A program made the translations under genes and the position numbers. The notes beneath the pieces are model-generated. The model worked only from the letters and a program-made list of their open reading frames with translations, was not told where the DNA came from and searched no databases. A stretch of 64,000 nucleotides of DNA from contig NZ_CP036343.1 of the NCBI RefSeq assembly GCF_007746795.1, positions 3,151,369 through 3,215,368 of the forward strand, written 5' to 3'. How positions within the stretch are numbered: position 1 is the stretch's first letter; each line of letters begins with the position of its first letter. The DNA is from Gimesia algae (GTDB taxonomy: Bacteria; Planctomycetota; Planctomycetia; Planctomycetales; Planctomycetaceae). Of the stretch, positions 9,801 through 19,206 are shown in pieces.

Positions 9801-12800
9801 ATCGAAAACAGGTTTTTGCGCCTCCACAGGATCGTTTTGATCTGCAGAGACCGGTGATGTTTCACGCAGTTGATTACTGACATTGACCAGGATACTCTGA
9901 CCGTCCGCGGCCAGTAATACTGGGACCACTTTACCATCGACCCTGCAGGAATCCGGTCCGCTGAGGTTCCCCCCGTTGATGGGCAGTCGAATGGTCGAAG
10001 ACGTTCTGACAACCGGAATTTTTACCCGAAAGTCAGCTTTGACTGTCAGTAACTGATTATCGCGAATTTCTCCTGCATATTCCGCCGAAGTCAACAGATA
10101 ATCCGGCTGTTCAGGACCTGCTACAAATTCTTCGAGAGTCTGCAGTAAATCCGGTGTCATATAAACGAATGATTCTGAATCAGTGCGAGCGCTATCTGGT
10201 AACAACACATATTCGGTCTGAACTACAGTCGGCTGATTTATGTCTGCGGAAAGGTTGATACTTGGCGAAGTTTGCGCATAACCTGTCGCAGTAATCCCCA
10301 GAATACCAGCCAGCAGCAGACGTGCTGTCAGGGATATCGAAGATAAAGAGTGCTGATACGCTTTGGTACTTTCATCCTCAATCTGTCGTTGGACTTCCTG
10401 TCTGAGAAATCGGCGAGGAATCAGCAGGACAATCAAAATTCCTGCCAGACAGCTACCGGAGATCTCAGCCCAGGCAAAAGGAAAAACCCAGGAAAGGATC
10501 ACCGAAATCAGGATTCCCATAATGCAAAGCTTGTCGCGCTGTTTCACATTCCAGATTCGCAGCACCAAGCCAACGGTGACCGTTGACAGCAGGACGATCC
10601 AGGAAAATAAACGGACATTCCCCACGTTCGCAATTTCCAGAACACCTGACTTCACCGGAAACAATACAATAGCGTCCCACTCTGATCTGTTATTTCCCTG
10701 CGCATGATTCGGTTTTCCCAGGATTCCCAGAAAACGACGTGTGAGGGATTCTTCAGGCAGGGATTGCTGCAAAACCATATTCAGCGGCCCCTCCATCAGC
10801 TGAGTCCCCGTGGGAAGCACAAAATTCCAATCGGTTTCCAGAACTCGCTGGCTGATTTGAGGAAACGGGATCTGACGTGTCGTCGTCAGGAAATCAGAAC
10901 GGGAGCTGGTCTGATACTGGATTGTAATCTGGTAGCTATCCAGCTGGTCAAACAGTGGAATCAAATACTGCTTCTCCGCTTCCACAGGAGTAATTCGTCT
11001 CCCATTGACGGTTGTCGAAATCAACTTCACTTTTTTCGGAAAACGAAAGAGGAATTTATCATCAAAGGTTTTGGAGAGATCAAGTAAGATGGCGGCTTCA
11101 TGCACATCGGGCTCTCCATCCCCGTGCCCGAATTGAGAATGAATGCTGACCGTAGCGGTTCCCTGGTCCAGGCTGTTTTCCGGCATTTCAGAAGAACGGG
11201 TAATCGTTAATGCCCCCAGAGGTTGTTGATATTCCCATTCATAATTACGCTGATTTCGGGGAAAACCGGATCTGTCTTCGATGTCCGGTGGGAGCAGAAG
11301 CCCTTCCGTCTTCATTCTCAAATTGAGTTCATTGGAATTCAGTACCCGCACGTTTCCCTGAAAGGGCTGTGCCTGAGGCGCATAGACCAATGAAGCCCGG
11401 ACTGTTTTCAGGAAAGGCCTGCTCCGTTCGCCTCGTATCTCAAGCTCTTTAAAAACAGGGGCCGGGAACGAAAGTTCCCACAGTTCTCCCAGATTGGGAA
11501 GATACCACTTTTGATGTTCGGAAACCGGTAGTTTCTTAATTTTGAGTTTCGCCTGCAGGCTGCTGTCTGAAGGCAGTGTCCATTCCAGTGGATCTCCTTC
11601 TTCTGACAGATAAACCATGACGCGCTGAATTCCTCTGGCCGGAGGCACACAATTCAGGATGTAATTTTCCTGAATTAAATCATCATTGAGCGCCAGATAA
11701 GTGCTCGCATTCACCTGAAATGTCTGTTCCAAGCTGGATAGTTTAAGACTGCCCCAGCGGGCTCCGGAATAAGGAGAGAGGTGAAAGAACCGGGAACTCT
11801 CCTGCATGACTGCGGGAAAGTGCCAGTTTTTAGGCAATTCACTTGCTGTCAGGTCTTCGACTTCTTTATCCGGATCAAATTGCAGTGCTAACTGGTTTGG
11901 TGCTGAGAGTTCCAGAATTCGATCGACGCTGCTGCATCCCAGTGGCCTGATACCGGAAAGCTCGATCTGTCGATTGGAAACAGGGACCAGCCGGCGTGCC
12001 TGAATTTCCAGAGTATAAGGAGCTTCAGGGGAAACAGCGACGGGCAAGCGAATACTCAACTTCTGCTGTTTATCACTTTGCTCAACATCCCATAAAATTG
12101 CTGCAGAATGGGTCTCTGCCGGACTGCTGACCTGAGTAATCTCCCAGCCTGAGGGAATCATCGATTCCAGTCGATAAGTCGAACCAGCAGCAGACGACCA
12201 GTGAATGCGTGAAGTCAGTTTCCAGACCTTCTCCTCCACCTGGATCAGACTGTGAACACGGGCAGAAAGATTTAACTCCGGTAATGCCAATCGATAGACC
12301 AGTTTGGCATCGGGTGCATACTGCTTAAAGTCATAGGCTTCTCCCTGCTCTTCCTGAATCAGCACGCCTGTCTGCCTCAAGTCTGTGAGACTGATCGCAT
12401 GTGTCTCCAGGGGCGATGTAATATCGAGGTGAATTGTTCCACCGAGAAAATGCGCCTGCTGCAGTTTGAGCCGGGGAATCACAATCGCAGAATCCAGGGA
12501 AGGTGATGCGAGCGCACGAACAGACAACGGGCGTCCAATACCGATCAACGGGTCGATCAAATCGACAGTCATCAGGGTTTTTTCTTTGGACTTCACTATT
12601 TCGAAAGGGAGAGCCAGATCATTTCCCAGTGTCACTGAGTAGATGTCGTATTCCGCAGGAGCCGAAAATACCAGTTTCTGGACGGGTGTGTTGAGCACCT
12701 CTATCTGGAAATCCTCCCTCAAACGTAAACCATCTTCACGGATCCCCGCCTGGGCGAACTGATGGTAGAGAATTTGAGTTGGCGTGTTTTTGAGCTTATC

Positions 12801-13535
12801 TGCCTGGTGAATAATCGCCTGAAACTGAGACTGCCCCCCCAGTTCGACTTCCCAGAGATCGAGCTTTGAATCTTTGATCTGGCGGGGGCCTGTTACGTAT
12901 CCGACTGAGGTTGTTAACAACATTCGCCGTGGCAGTTTGAGTTGCACGCGAGAGACAACTGTCTCGGGTAACTGGAAAGTGAATTCCGTTCTTTGTGGAA
13001 GTTGACGTCCTTTCAGACTCCATTGCCCGGTGAGCGCTTCGCCAAAATGATCAACCAGCAGGAGCGTTTTCTGATCGGGCGCCAGTCCCCAGACGGCATC
13101 CTGACTTCCCCATTTCAACTGATGCACGGCCAGATTCAATTGAGAAAGGTCGATAAAACCAGGTTCATTGCGGGAACAGTGCATGACATAGTTCAGTTCC
13201 CCGTCAATTAGTTGGTCACCTTTTAAGGTAGCAGTATATGTTGCTTCCTGAATCCAGGAATTGGGAGGCGAGTTCTGTTTGAGAAGCGCCTTTTTTTTCA
13301 GATCCTGATACTTTTTCAGTGGAACAGGAAACCAGTTTCCTTCAGGCCAGTTGGAAGTATCGCTGCCGGAAACACTGGTTTCTTCAATTCGCAATGTGGG
13401 AGACAACTCCCAGACGGAATTGTCCGCTGCTGCAGCTGTGATTGGCTGGATCAGACAGCAGAGCCACGTGATGCAGATTCCGATTCCGTAAACCAGAGCA
13501 TTACGAAAACAGCTGATGAGTTGATTCCCATTCAT
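6876..13535 (-). CDS. Giant exported membrane-anchored protein of unknown function (two fused homologous units)
   Basis: A 2219-residue protein with no domain I recognise. It starts with a signal peptide (hydrophobic stretch ending near ITAAAA). Residues ~40-960 are long and beta-strand-rich. A cluster of hydrophobic helices at ~975-1050 follows, then a second signal-peptide-like segment at ~1070-1090 (TARLLLAGILGITATGYAQ), a second beta-rich stretch to ~2130, and a final group of membrane helices before a short charged tail. The two halves and the neighbouring 1140-residue protein share patterns near each unit's start (a conserved strand with ATYTATLKGDQL, AEYAGEIRDNQL or SSVSLDGVIKDDR) and later LPxTxVSxxxLxLP. 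The start overlaps the upstream stop by ATGA, so translation is coupled. Confidence 0.85.
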   Translation of the reverse strand: MNGNQLISCFRNALVYGIGICITWLCCLIQPITAAAADNSVWELSPTLRIEETSVSGSDTSNWPEGNWFPVPLKKYQDLKKKALLKQNSPPNSWIQEATYTATLKGDQLIDGELNYVMHCSRNEPGFIDLSQLNLAVHQLKWGSQDAVWGLAPDQKTLLLVDHFGEALTGQWSLKGRQLPQRTEFTFQLPETVVSRVQLKLPRRMLLTTSVGYVTGPRQIKDSKLDLWEVELGGQSQFQAIIHQADKLKNTPTQILYHQFAQAGIREDGLRLREDFQIEVLNTPVQKLVFSAPAEYDIYSVTLGNDLALPFEIVKSKEKTLMTVDLIDPLIGIGRPLSVRALASPSLDSAIVIPRLKLQQAHFLGGTIHLDITSPLETHAISLTDLRQTGVLIQEEQGEAYDFKQYAPDAKLVYRLALPELNLSARVHSLIQVEEKVWKLTSRIHWSSAAGSTYRLESMIPSGWEITQVSSPAETHSAAILWDVEQSDKQQKLSIRLPVAVSPEAPYTLEIQARRLVPVSNRQIELSGIRPLGCSSVDRILELSAPNQLALQFDPDKEVEDLTASELPKNWHFPAVMQESSRFFHLSPYSGARWGSLKLSSLEQTFQVNASTYLALNDDLIQENYILNCVPPARGIQRVMVYLSEEGDPLEWTLPSDSSLQAKLKIKKLPVSEHQKWYLPNLGELWELSFPAPVFKELEIRGERSRPFLKTVRASLVYAPQAQPFQGNVRVLNSNELNLRMKTEGLLLPPDIEDRSGFPRNQRNYEWEYQQPLGALTITRSSEMPENSLDQGTATVSIHSQFGHGDGEPDVHEAAILLDLSKTFDDKFLFRFPKKVKLISTTVNGRRITPVEAEKQYLIPLFDQLDSYQITIQYQTSSRSDFLTTTRQIPFPQISQRVLETDWNFVLPTGTQLMEGPLNMVLQQSLPEESLTRRFLGILGKPNHAQGNNRSEWDAIVLFPVKSGVLEIANVGNVRLFSWIVLLSTVTVGLVLRIWNVKQRDKLCIMGILISVILSWVFPFAWAEISGSCLAGILIVLLIPRRFLRQEVQRQIEDESTKAYQHSLSSISLTARLLLAGILGITATGYAQTSPSINLSADINQPTVVQTEYVLLPDSARTDSESFVYMTPDLLQTLEEFVAGPEQPDYLLTSAEYAGEIRDNQLLTVKADFRVKIPVVRTSSTIRLPINGGNLSGPDSCRVDGKVVPVLLAADGQSILVNVSNQLRETSPVSADQNDPVEAQKPVFDYSYQDHRIELVLHPAVKLSAGSGQFELSIPSLATNYFSFDFHDAVQLVELSESTGSSRYQLSGQKRFSTYLKENSQLKVKWFTGQSSEVSPLNLEATILINAEVSSSMTRLDAQVKYNVLNGKVDYLSWKLPAGMIVRSVKSPGISVIPALHPTAEHKYEDLLLELSESKSGEFIINAIFEFPSGDSLKEITIPPIYFGSEKVDSQNATIKIISQQMGVRTGPEFEVEQSGMLPEGVTSISAKTPGRQPEDNILKSASLLFQMNQPATISLILKSKNPDRSARISQSLVINQKSIDWTFSAELRISQAPAFRHILTVPAALRIESLSVKEEDVERLAHWHRAGNQITLFLKNKTSGLQDLTLKGWLPVRSMGNLKIPGIQIEQTKIEDSQLTLYQKPQIEIKLTSPDYRRMQDDAGQPVSVEHLTAVGRFQAIDSKSDLIELSIKPHNMLITADSLTMVDTLEDQRIEVTQTLRFSVPDQEKQITLVIPKEYAENYSIDGMPFEMAGQSPDGSLLVHLQPPDSRTKEKSISVRATLLKPAHELMIAPVTLENSKLQKHYLLLSSQLEFQLSDKKKRKTIQPDKVPDWVQARCDISPDFSKEHVYLTGNRPWKMISTLSDTDAASEEFIPFMESEIILSNPEVIHGLTQIKLFNQTSRSLEMSWPAKTKLMAVLINGENDNTIEQKDGTLAIPLNGGPQFYELTLFWESYQIEHEYFLEKAWLQVPQPVNFPLTHNLIQIISSNQHRTFLSQEVTAFSYFADQLEAELKIAEVELELADQSNVSQPVWQAILKSLKQLELIVADPNLNRQGISETLNRFAALKDRVFVFKQYVRSDDKAILPNPSFFAQFHQKLKPVAQQKVHYFSRTGSFDPEEEALSAWIIPDLYLKLLLAVVSLLVLLPLLGKIVQPRSAEWLNTHPAFTLLSLGLIWILFFSPEMVGLIIIAISVVMAVRQKQEMSIIEQQPVMNSSASQE

Positions 13536-16500
13536 CGATTCGCCCCGGCTTCTGACGAGGAGACTGGTTTATCAACCACTTCAGAACCGGGACGGACAGC
13601 GGTGATATCTTCAGGATCGACTTCCGATGGTCGGATACGTTCTGAAATTGACGGAGGTGGAATGAAATCGCTGGGTGCCGACATTGTCAACAGTTTCGAC
13701 TCTCGACGTTTCCTGGAGGTCCCATTGATCATCGCTGCCACAACCGCCAGCAGTAATCCAAATACAGCAGGTTGCAGGAGTACTTCTACTGGAGCGGTAT
13801 ACCAGAGTGCAACAGCAGAGACGGCGGTAATCATCAGCAGTAGCACTAATGCACTGCGCAGTACTGAGATACTCATTAAAATGAAGCCCAGCAGTAGTGC
13901 TGTTCCAGCACCGATGAAGACAATCATGGAACGAGATAACGCCTGAAACTGCAGCGAAGTCGCCGGTCCCAGTCGATAGAACTGATAGTCGTTCACGCCT
14001 AAAAACTCGTCGGATTGGGGAGGTGAATTTTTGAGTGCCACCGGTATTTCATCCTGGCCGTAGAACTGTCGAGACCAGAATACTCCCTGATTTTCCCAGC
14101 GAAACTGGGGGGTATATCCCAGCGGAATCGTTAATAAATGCTGATTGTTAGGCAGACTGATTTTCCACATCGTTTTTTCGATCCACAGATTGTCTGCGAA
14201 TTCTGCGGCGGCAACCATCAGTGGTTGGAACTGAGAGTCACGCTGATGTTTCGTAGAGCCATAGTCAATCGTCAGGATATTCTGTTCATTTTCCTTTTCT
14301 TTGGGAGATGGCAGAATCAGCTGATACTCCTGAGTCTTACCCTGCTGCAGACTGCCGGTCACACGCTGGTTATTCCACCAGATGTCATCAATTTTAATGG
14401 CTGCATCTTCGGGCATGCGGAAAGTTAATGATCTGGGAGAAACCGGAAACTCATACTGAGCCCGCGCCTGGTAGGAACCGGTTAAATCCAGGCTGCATTG
14501 AATCCAGGCCTGACTGATTGAATAGGCAAACAAGGAACCGGATTCATTTTTATTCAGCTTGAGACTGATGTCCGCTTTCGGATCGATGGCTCTCCAGAAG
14601 GCGTTATTATTCATCGCCAGTTGCTGCTGCCAGGCTGCATCCAGGCTTTCAATTTCCAGATATTGGGTATCTTCTTCATCCATCAGAGACAATTCAAACT
14701 GGCTTTCGGAAAAAGGAACATCGTCTGAACGAATCAAAGGAACATGGAGTTCATCGGGAGAATTCTGCGGCAACAGATAGACAGCGGTGATTTTAACCGA
14801 ACCCAGTTTTTTACTCCGCAAAGAGAGCCGGGCATTCTGCACGGAATCTGTTTCATCAGAAGTCCAGGTCGGTACCAGCGGATTCTGTTCATTATCCAGA
14901 TAGAAATTGACTCGGTTTTTCAATGCCAATGGAACCCGTAACCTGATCTCAGACAGCGGTTCATATTCAATCTGATACTGAATCTCCTGTTCCACACGCA
15001 TTTCTGCACTTTCAATTTCCAGTAGCGCAGAACTGGTGGCTGTAATCTCCTGATTATGAATCGAAACCACAGCCGAAAACTCATTGGCACCTGGTTGAAT
15101 CTGGTATTCGTTTTTGCGCAGGTTGAGAACTTCGACGGGTAAAGTAAATTGTCCCCCTTGCGCGACCGGAGTGGTCAGAACCTGTGTTTTGGGTGCAGGA
15201 GTCAGATCCGTCACAACGTTGGTATCATTGACAACGACCAGTGATGTCGCAGACAGACTGGGCGCTTTGATTTCCGGCAGGGTAAAATTAAAAGGCTCCT
15301 GATCCGCGATGACGGGACGACGGGCCCGGAATGTGATTTCAAACTCACCTTTGGAACGCTTCAGCAGGTTGATATTGATATGTCCCGGCTGCGACTGATC
15401 GATCCCAATCGCTTCCGTTAACGATGGTTCCTGCATGAGTTCCAGTTCCCAACCCTCTTTGGTTCGATCGGGCCAGTGGAGAGCCACCTGATCCAGAGCC
15501 CCCTGGAATACATTGATCTGCACGCGGGCTTCCAGTTCTGCCCGGTTGCCAAACATTTGTACCAGATAAAACGGTCTGGCTGAAAAATAGGGTTTGACCC
15601 GTTCGATATTCAAAGGAAGCTGAAATGGCTGATTCAGAAAGCGATAAGAACTGTCCAGATCTTTCTGATTCGCCTTAATCTGATACACGGATCGATTCTG
15701 ACCTTCCGTGCGGAAAATGCGATAGCCATCCAGAGTCTGGATATCAATCAATCCGGTCTGACGCTTGGCACGACTGACTTCAAATCCGTCTATCAGAAAC
15801 TCCCCCTTCTCTTCGGGAAAATCTCGCTCCAGTGTCCACTGCAGTTCGATCGGGCCGACCGTCGGTTCGATCAATGAAACATCGACAATGTTGTCCTTCA
15901 GTAACTGATGACTCTTATAACCATCACACTTTACATCCAGCAGTCGAAATGATTTGGGTAACTTGACCTGTACGGTCTGAAAGCTGCCTGTTAAGGCCTT
16001 GATCGATTGTGAGGCATTGAGCAGCACGGAATCGGATGTAAAATCTGTTGTCAGCAGTGTCTCAGCCTGCAGGACCGTTTCTACTTTCTTCTCATCAGGA
16101 ATGGGTTGCCAGGAAAGATCCAGCTGGTCACCCAGCCCGAACATCTCCACCAGACACTGATCGCCTGAGATTGCTTTTTTGGAAACAGCCACACCGGTGG
16201 GCACTTCCAGGCTGACCTGAGGCAGTGGAATGGTCAGCTTTAGATTGCTGACGGCAGTTTGCGGCAACACAAGCTGTAGACGGCGGGAGGGCAGTTGCTG
16301 TTTGAGTGAAACACTCACAGTCAGATTCAGCTCGTGTGTGCCTTTACCCTGGAACCACCAGAGATAACCTTCAGTTCGATTAAAGCCCCCTGGGCTCGAT
16401 TCTCCTGCTCCTTTGTAACTGGTTTTGAGAAAGATCGATTCATTTAATTTGACGGGGACACGGATCCACTTTTTTTCTTCATTGATCAACACCACGATTC

Positions 16501-16954
16501 GTATATCGAGAACAGCGCGATCGTCTTTAATGACTCCATCGAGTGAAACGGATGAAACAGCGTACGCCGGTGAGCGTTCGACCTGGCTGTTCTGTTTCTG
16601 TTTGAGATATTCCAGGATCTGATTCAGGCTGAGATTCGGTAGTGGGAAATATTGACCATCATCACCTTTAATATACACATCCTGCTTCGCGGCTCCCTGA
16701 GCAGTGCCACTGATATTCTGTTTGAAATCAGTGTCCCTTGGTTGAGGAACGACGACGGCACCACTTCCTGCAGGTTGAGCAGTCTTGCCTGGAATCGATG
16801 GGGAATCGTTCTTTCGGTCGCCCGCTGGTTTCAGATTGTTTTTTTCAGGTTGAGTTGACTGGGCGAAAACGGAGTCACACGTACCTCCCACGCAGAATAC
16901 AAACAGGAACACCAGTCCCAGCGCGACTGAGATGATACGTGCAAGATATGACAT
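13532..16954 (-). CDS. Large exported membrane-anchored protein of unknown function (single unit)
   Basis: A 1140-residue protein, first gene of a two-gene minus-strand operon. It has a signal peptide (hydrophobic residues ~6-30, ending VFAQ), a Gln/Pro-rich linker to ~80, about 900 residues of beta-strand-rich sequence, then three or four hydrophobic helices at ~1010-1100 and a cytoplasmic-looking basic/acidic tail. It looks like one copy of the unit that occurs twice in the downstream 2219-residue protein. The stop TGA overlaps the next ATG (13532-13535). The 220 bases between its start and the inositol-phosphatase gene are the likely promoter region. I do not recognise the family; a structural or surface role is inferred only from topology and size. 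Confidence 0.85.
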   Translation of the reverse strand: MSYLARIISVALGLVFLFVFCVGGTCDSVFAQSTQPEKNNLKPAGDRKNDSPSIPGKTAQPAGSGAVVVPQPRDTDFKQNISGTAQGAAKQDVYIKGDDGQYFPLPNLSLNQILEYLKQKQNSQVERSPAYAVSSVSLDGVIKDDRAVLDIRIVVLINEEKKWIRVPVKLNESIFLKTSYKGAGESSPGGFNRTEGYLWWFQGKGTHELNLTVSVSLKQQLPSRRLQLVLPQTAVSNLKLTIPLPQVSLEVPTGVAVSKKAISGDQCLVEMFGLGDQLDLSWQPIPDEKKVETVLQAETLLTTDFTSDSVLLNASQSIKALTGSFQTVQVKLPKSFRLLDVKCDGYKSHQLLKDNIVDVSLIEPTVGPIELQWTLERDFPEEKGEFLIDGFEVSRAKRQTGLIDIQTLDGYRIFRTEGQNRSVYQIKANQKDLDSSYRFLNQPFQLPLNIERVKPYFSARPFYLVQMFGNRAELEARVQINVFQGALDQVALHWPDRTKEGWELELMQEPSLTEAIGIDQSQPGHININLLKRSKGEFEITFRARRPVIADQEPFNFTLPEIKAPSLSATSLVVVNDTNVVTDLTPAPKTQVLTTPVAQGGQFTLPVEVLNLRKNEYQIQPGANEFSAVVSIHNQEITATSSALLEIESAEMRVEQEIQYQIEYEPLSEIRLRVPLALKNRVNFYLDNEQNPLVPTWTSDETDSVQNARLSLRSKKLGSVKITAVYLLPQNSPDELHVPLIRSDDVPFSESQFELSLMDEEDTQYLEIESLDAAWQQQLAMNNNAFWRAIDPKADISLKLNKNESGSLFAYSISQAWIQCSLDLTGSYQARAQYEFPVSPRSLTFRMPEDAAIKIDDIWWNNQRVTGSLQQGKTQEYQLILPSPKEKENEQNILTIDYGSTKHQRDSQFQPLMVAAAEFADNLWIEKTMWKISLPNNQHLLTIPLGYTPQFRWENQGVFWSRQFYGQDEIPVALKNSPPQSDEFLGVNDYQFYRLGPATSLQFQALSRSMIVFIGAGTALLLGFILMSISVLRSALVLLLMITAVSAVALWYTAPVEVLLQPAVFGLLLAVVAAMINGTSRKRRESKLLTMSAPSDFIPPPSISERIRPSEVDPEDITAVRPGSEVVDKPVSSSEAGANR

Positions 16955-17174
16955 AATTGTTAATAGAACCCAGTTTTAGGGAACAGATAACCTCTGATTG
17001 AGTTCGACCACCGGACTGATCCCGAGCTAGATGATCACAACTCTCAAACTGACAGTTTCCTGACAGACTCAAACCATATCCCTATGTACACAATCCGACC
17101 CTGTCTGTGTTTTTCTCACTGCTTCTATCATACGTCGTATTTTGGGCACATTAAAGAAGGAATCTCGAAGCTGA

Positions 17175-17960
17175 CTAAAAAAGCGTCTCAGTTAACAATG
17201 CCTGCAGGGCGACATGAATATTTGTGCCATTTGTGGCCAAAATACTGGGATTTTCAATGGTAAATTCCGCATTTTCGATTGATGTGACCGCGCCCCCTGC
17301 TTCCCGGCAGATGAGCACACCTGCCGCCATATCCCAGGGTTTCAGATTACTGGACCAGTAACCGTCAATCCGACCGGCTGCCACGTAGCATAAATTCAAC
17401 GCCGCCGAGCCTGTACGCTGCAGTGTCTGCGCTTCAGGGAGGACGCGCAAAAACCGGTCGATGGCGATATCCCGACCTGTAACACCTACCGGTAAACTGG
17501 CTACCAGCATCGCCTGATCCAGACTGAGAAAACGGGACGGCGCAATGGGAGTCCCATTTAATGTTGCCCCGCGTCCCTGAACTGCAGAGAACATTTCGTC
17601 GCGATTCGGGTCATAAACGACTCCCAGAACAAGCTCTCCCTGATGTTCGAGTCCAATGGACACACAATAATACGGGAATCCGTGTACATAATTGGAAGTC
17701 CCATCCAGAGGATCAATGACCCAGCGATATTCGGAATCGCCATCCTGCTTGTTTAACCCCTCTTCTCCTAGCATATTATGGTCAGGATAGCAGTCGCTGA
17801 TATGGTTTAAAATCGCTTTTTGTGAAGCGAAATCAGCATCAGTCACCAGATCAGCACGGCCTTTTTCAGAGACCCGAAATTCATCGACCCAGTCCAGCAG
17901 ACATTTAGCCCCTCTCCGGGCAGCCGTTTCAGCAACATCAAGTAATTCTGTTGAATTCAA
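17175..17960 (-). CDS. Inositol monophosphatase family protein
   Basis: A 261-residue enzyme of the Mg-dependent, Li-sensitive phosphatase family (SuhB/IMPase). Metal-site motifs are intact: GEEG near residue 66, then WVIDPLDGTSNYVHG near 80, and the C-terminal KPWDMAAGVLI motif. Family members hydrolyse inositol 1-phosphate or related sugar and nucleotide phosphates; the substrate cannot be read from sequence. The chosen start is TTG at 17960, preceded by AAGGAAGGA about 6 bases upstream; a nearby ATG lies in another frame. It is transcribed towards the giant-protein operon but 220 bases separate them. Confidence 0.93.
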   Translation of the reverse strand: MNSTELLDVAETAARRGAKCLLDWVDEFRVSEKGRADLVTDADFASQKAILNHISDCYPDHNMLGEEGLNKQDGDSEYRWVIDPLDGTSNYVHGFPYYCVSIGLEHQGELVLGVVYDPNRDEMFSAVQGRGATLNGTPIAPSRFLSLDQAMLVASLPVGVTGRDIAIDRFLRVLPEAQTLQRTGSAALNLCYVAAGRIDGYWSSNLKPWDMAAGVLICREAGGAVTSIENAEFTIENPSILATNGTNIHVALQALLTETLF

Positions 17961-18584
17961 AGTTCATCCTTCCTTGAAACACCTGTGAGCCCACTGCGTG
18001 ATGCAGAAGCGTCTATGTCTGTAATCCGTCTGATGCGCGGAAACAGAAAACCAGAGAAAAGCCCCCTGCCATGTCTGACTCTGCGGATCATAGCGATTCT
18101 CCAGATAAACCTCATTTTAGGTATCATGGAACGTCGCGCGAACCGTTAGCCTCGTGAAATCAGAATTCTTTGGACTCTTAACTGAAAATTCAAATCCTCC
18201 GTCCGGTCTCTCGCCTGCGTTGCAAACAGGCAATACTGACAAGAGGTTACAAAGTCAGCCCTGACTCATTTCTATAAGACTGTACCAGAACAGTGCGTTT
18301 GCGGCCGGGCGAGGTACCCTGCAGCGTATGATTAAATTGACTGTATCAGTATCAGGGAATACCTGCGTTGTAACAGTTTTGACGGTTTTATGATTCATTG
18401 TTGCTTTAAGCAAACAGTGAAACCAGAGCGACAGCGTTTTTTTTCAGATTGAAAGTATCTCTGGGGAAACGTGAGGTATATTTTCAACACCTGCTGTCAG
18501 GTTCAGCATACATTTACCAGATAACGTACCTGCCTTAATCGGTAGAACTTCCATCACCAGATAGATTGATTGAAAAGAACAGCA
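17961..18584. other. Non-coding stretch between divergent genes
   Basis: About 620 bases between the minus-strand inositol phosphatase and the plus-strand Tad operon. I find no tRNA-like fold and no credible ORF longer than about 20 codons with a ribosome-binding site; in particular no Flp-pilin-like small gene. A 13-base palindrome, TTGCTTTAAGCAA, lies at 18401-18413 and could be a protein-binding site. The stretch must contain the promoters for both flanking genes, but I cannot place them with confidence. Confidence 0.5.
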
Positions 18585-19151
18585 ATGGATTTTCAGCTCA
18601 CACAAACTTCACTGTATGTCATGGCAATCAGCGTGGGGATCTTCACCGTGATCGCTGCGATCACGGATTACAAAGCCAGAAAAATCTATAACGTATTGAC
18701 GGTTCCCTTCTTTGTATTAGGCATCATTTACCAGCTGGTATTTAATGGCTGGGAAGGCCTGATGTACGGCGGGCTGGGATTCCTGGCAGGCTTTGGTTCT
18801 TTCTTTCTGATCTGGATCGTCGGCAGTGGTGCTGCAGGTGACGTGAAAATGATGGGAGCACTGTCGATCTGGCTGGGCTTCAAAGCGACCATTGCCGTCA
18901 TGATCATCGGTACGGTGTTCGTGTTGATTGGCTCCTTTGCGGTGCTCTTCTGGAGTGTTGTTACTCGAGGTGCACGTAAAACCAAAGAAACTTACCTGGC
19001 AACAGGCAAAGCATTAAAGAATAAAAAGAAATACAAACCGGAAACCATGGCATCAAAGCAAAAGCGAGGCCTGATGCCGTTCGCGCTGCCTGTTGTGCTG
19101 GCGACATGGAGTGTCACCACCTGGATGGTTATCAAGGCAGTCGTACTTTAA
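18585..19151 (+). CDS. Prepilin peptidase, TadV/CpaA type (A24 family)
   Basis: Polytopic membrane aspartyl protease that would cleave the leader of Flp-type prepilins and pseudopilins. The two catalytic aspartates are visible: in TDYKARKIYN in the first cytoplasmic segment, and in the GAAGDVK motif (GxGDxK) in the second. About 188 residues from ATG 18585, with 4-5 hydrophobic helices, the size of short TadV/CpaA enzymes that lack the methyltransferase domain. A TTG at 18570 is an in-frame alternative start. It is the first gene of the Tad operon; the TadE-like gene follows after 55 bases. Confidence 0.92.
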   Translation: MDFQLTQTSLYVMAISVGIFTVIAAITDYKARKIYNVLTVPFFVLGIIYQLVFNGWEGLMYGGLGFLAGFGSFFLIWIVGSGAAGDVKMMGALSIWLGFKATIAVMIIGTVFVLIGSFAVLFWSVVTRGARKTKETYLATGKALKNKKKYKPETMASKQKRGLMPFALPVVLATWSVTTWMVIKAVVL

Positions 19152-19206
19152 GTCGGCATGTACCGAGAAACAGATCATCAGAAATACTGTTGAAAGTAAT
19201 TCAGCA

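Noticed and set aside
18347-18412. 21-codon ORF between the inositol phosphatase and Tad operon as a missing Flp pilin
   Set aside because: Too short, no prepilin cleavage site and no membrane helix of pilin type.
19093-19206. Upstream extension of the TadE-like gene
   Set aside because: It overlaps the prepilin peptidase in another frame and lacks a ribosome-binding site; the prepilin-like N terminus begins after 19207.
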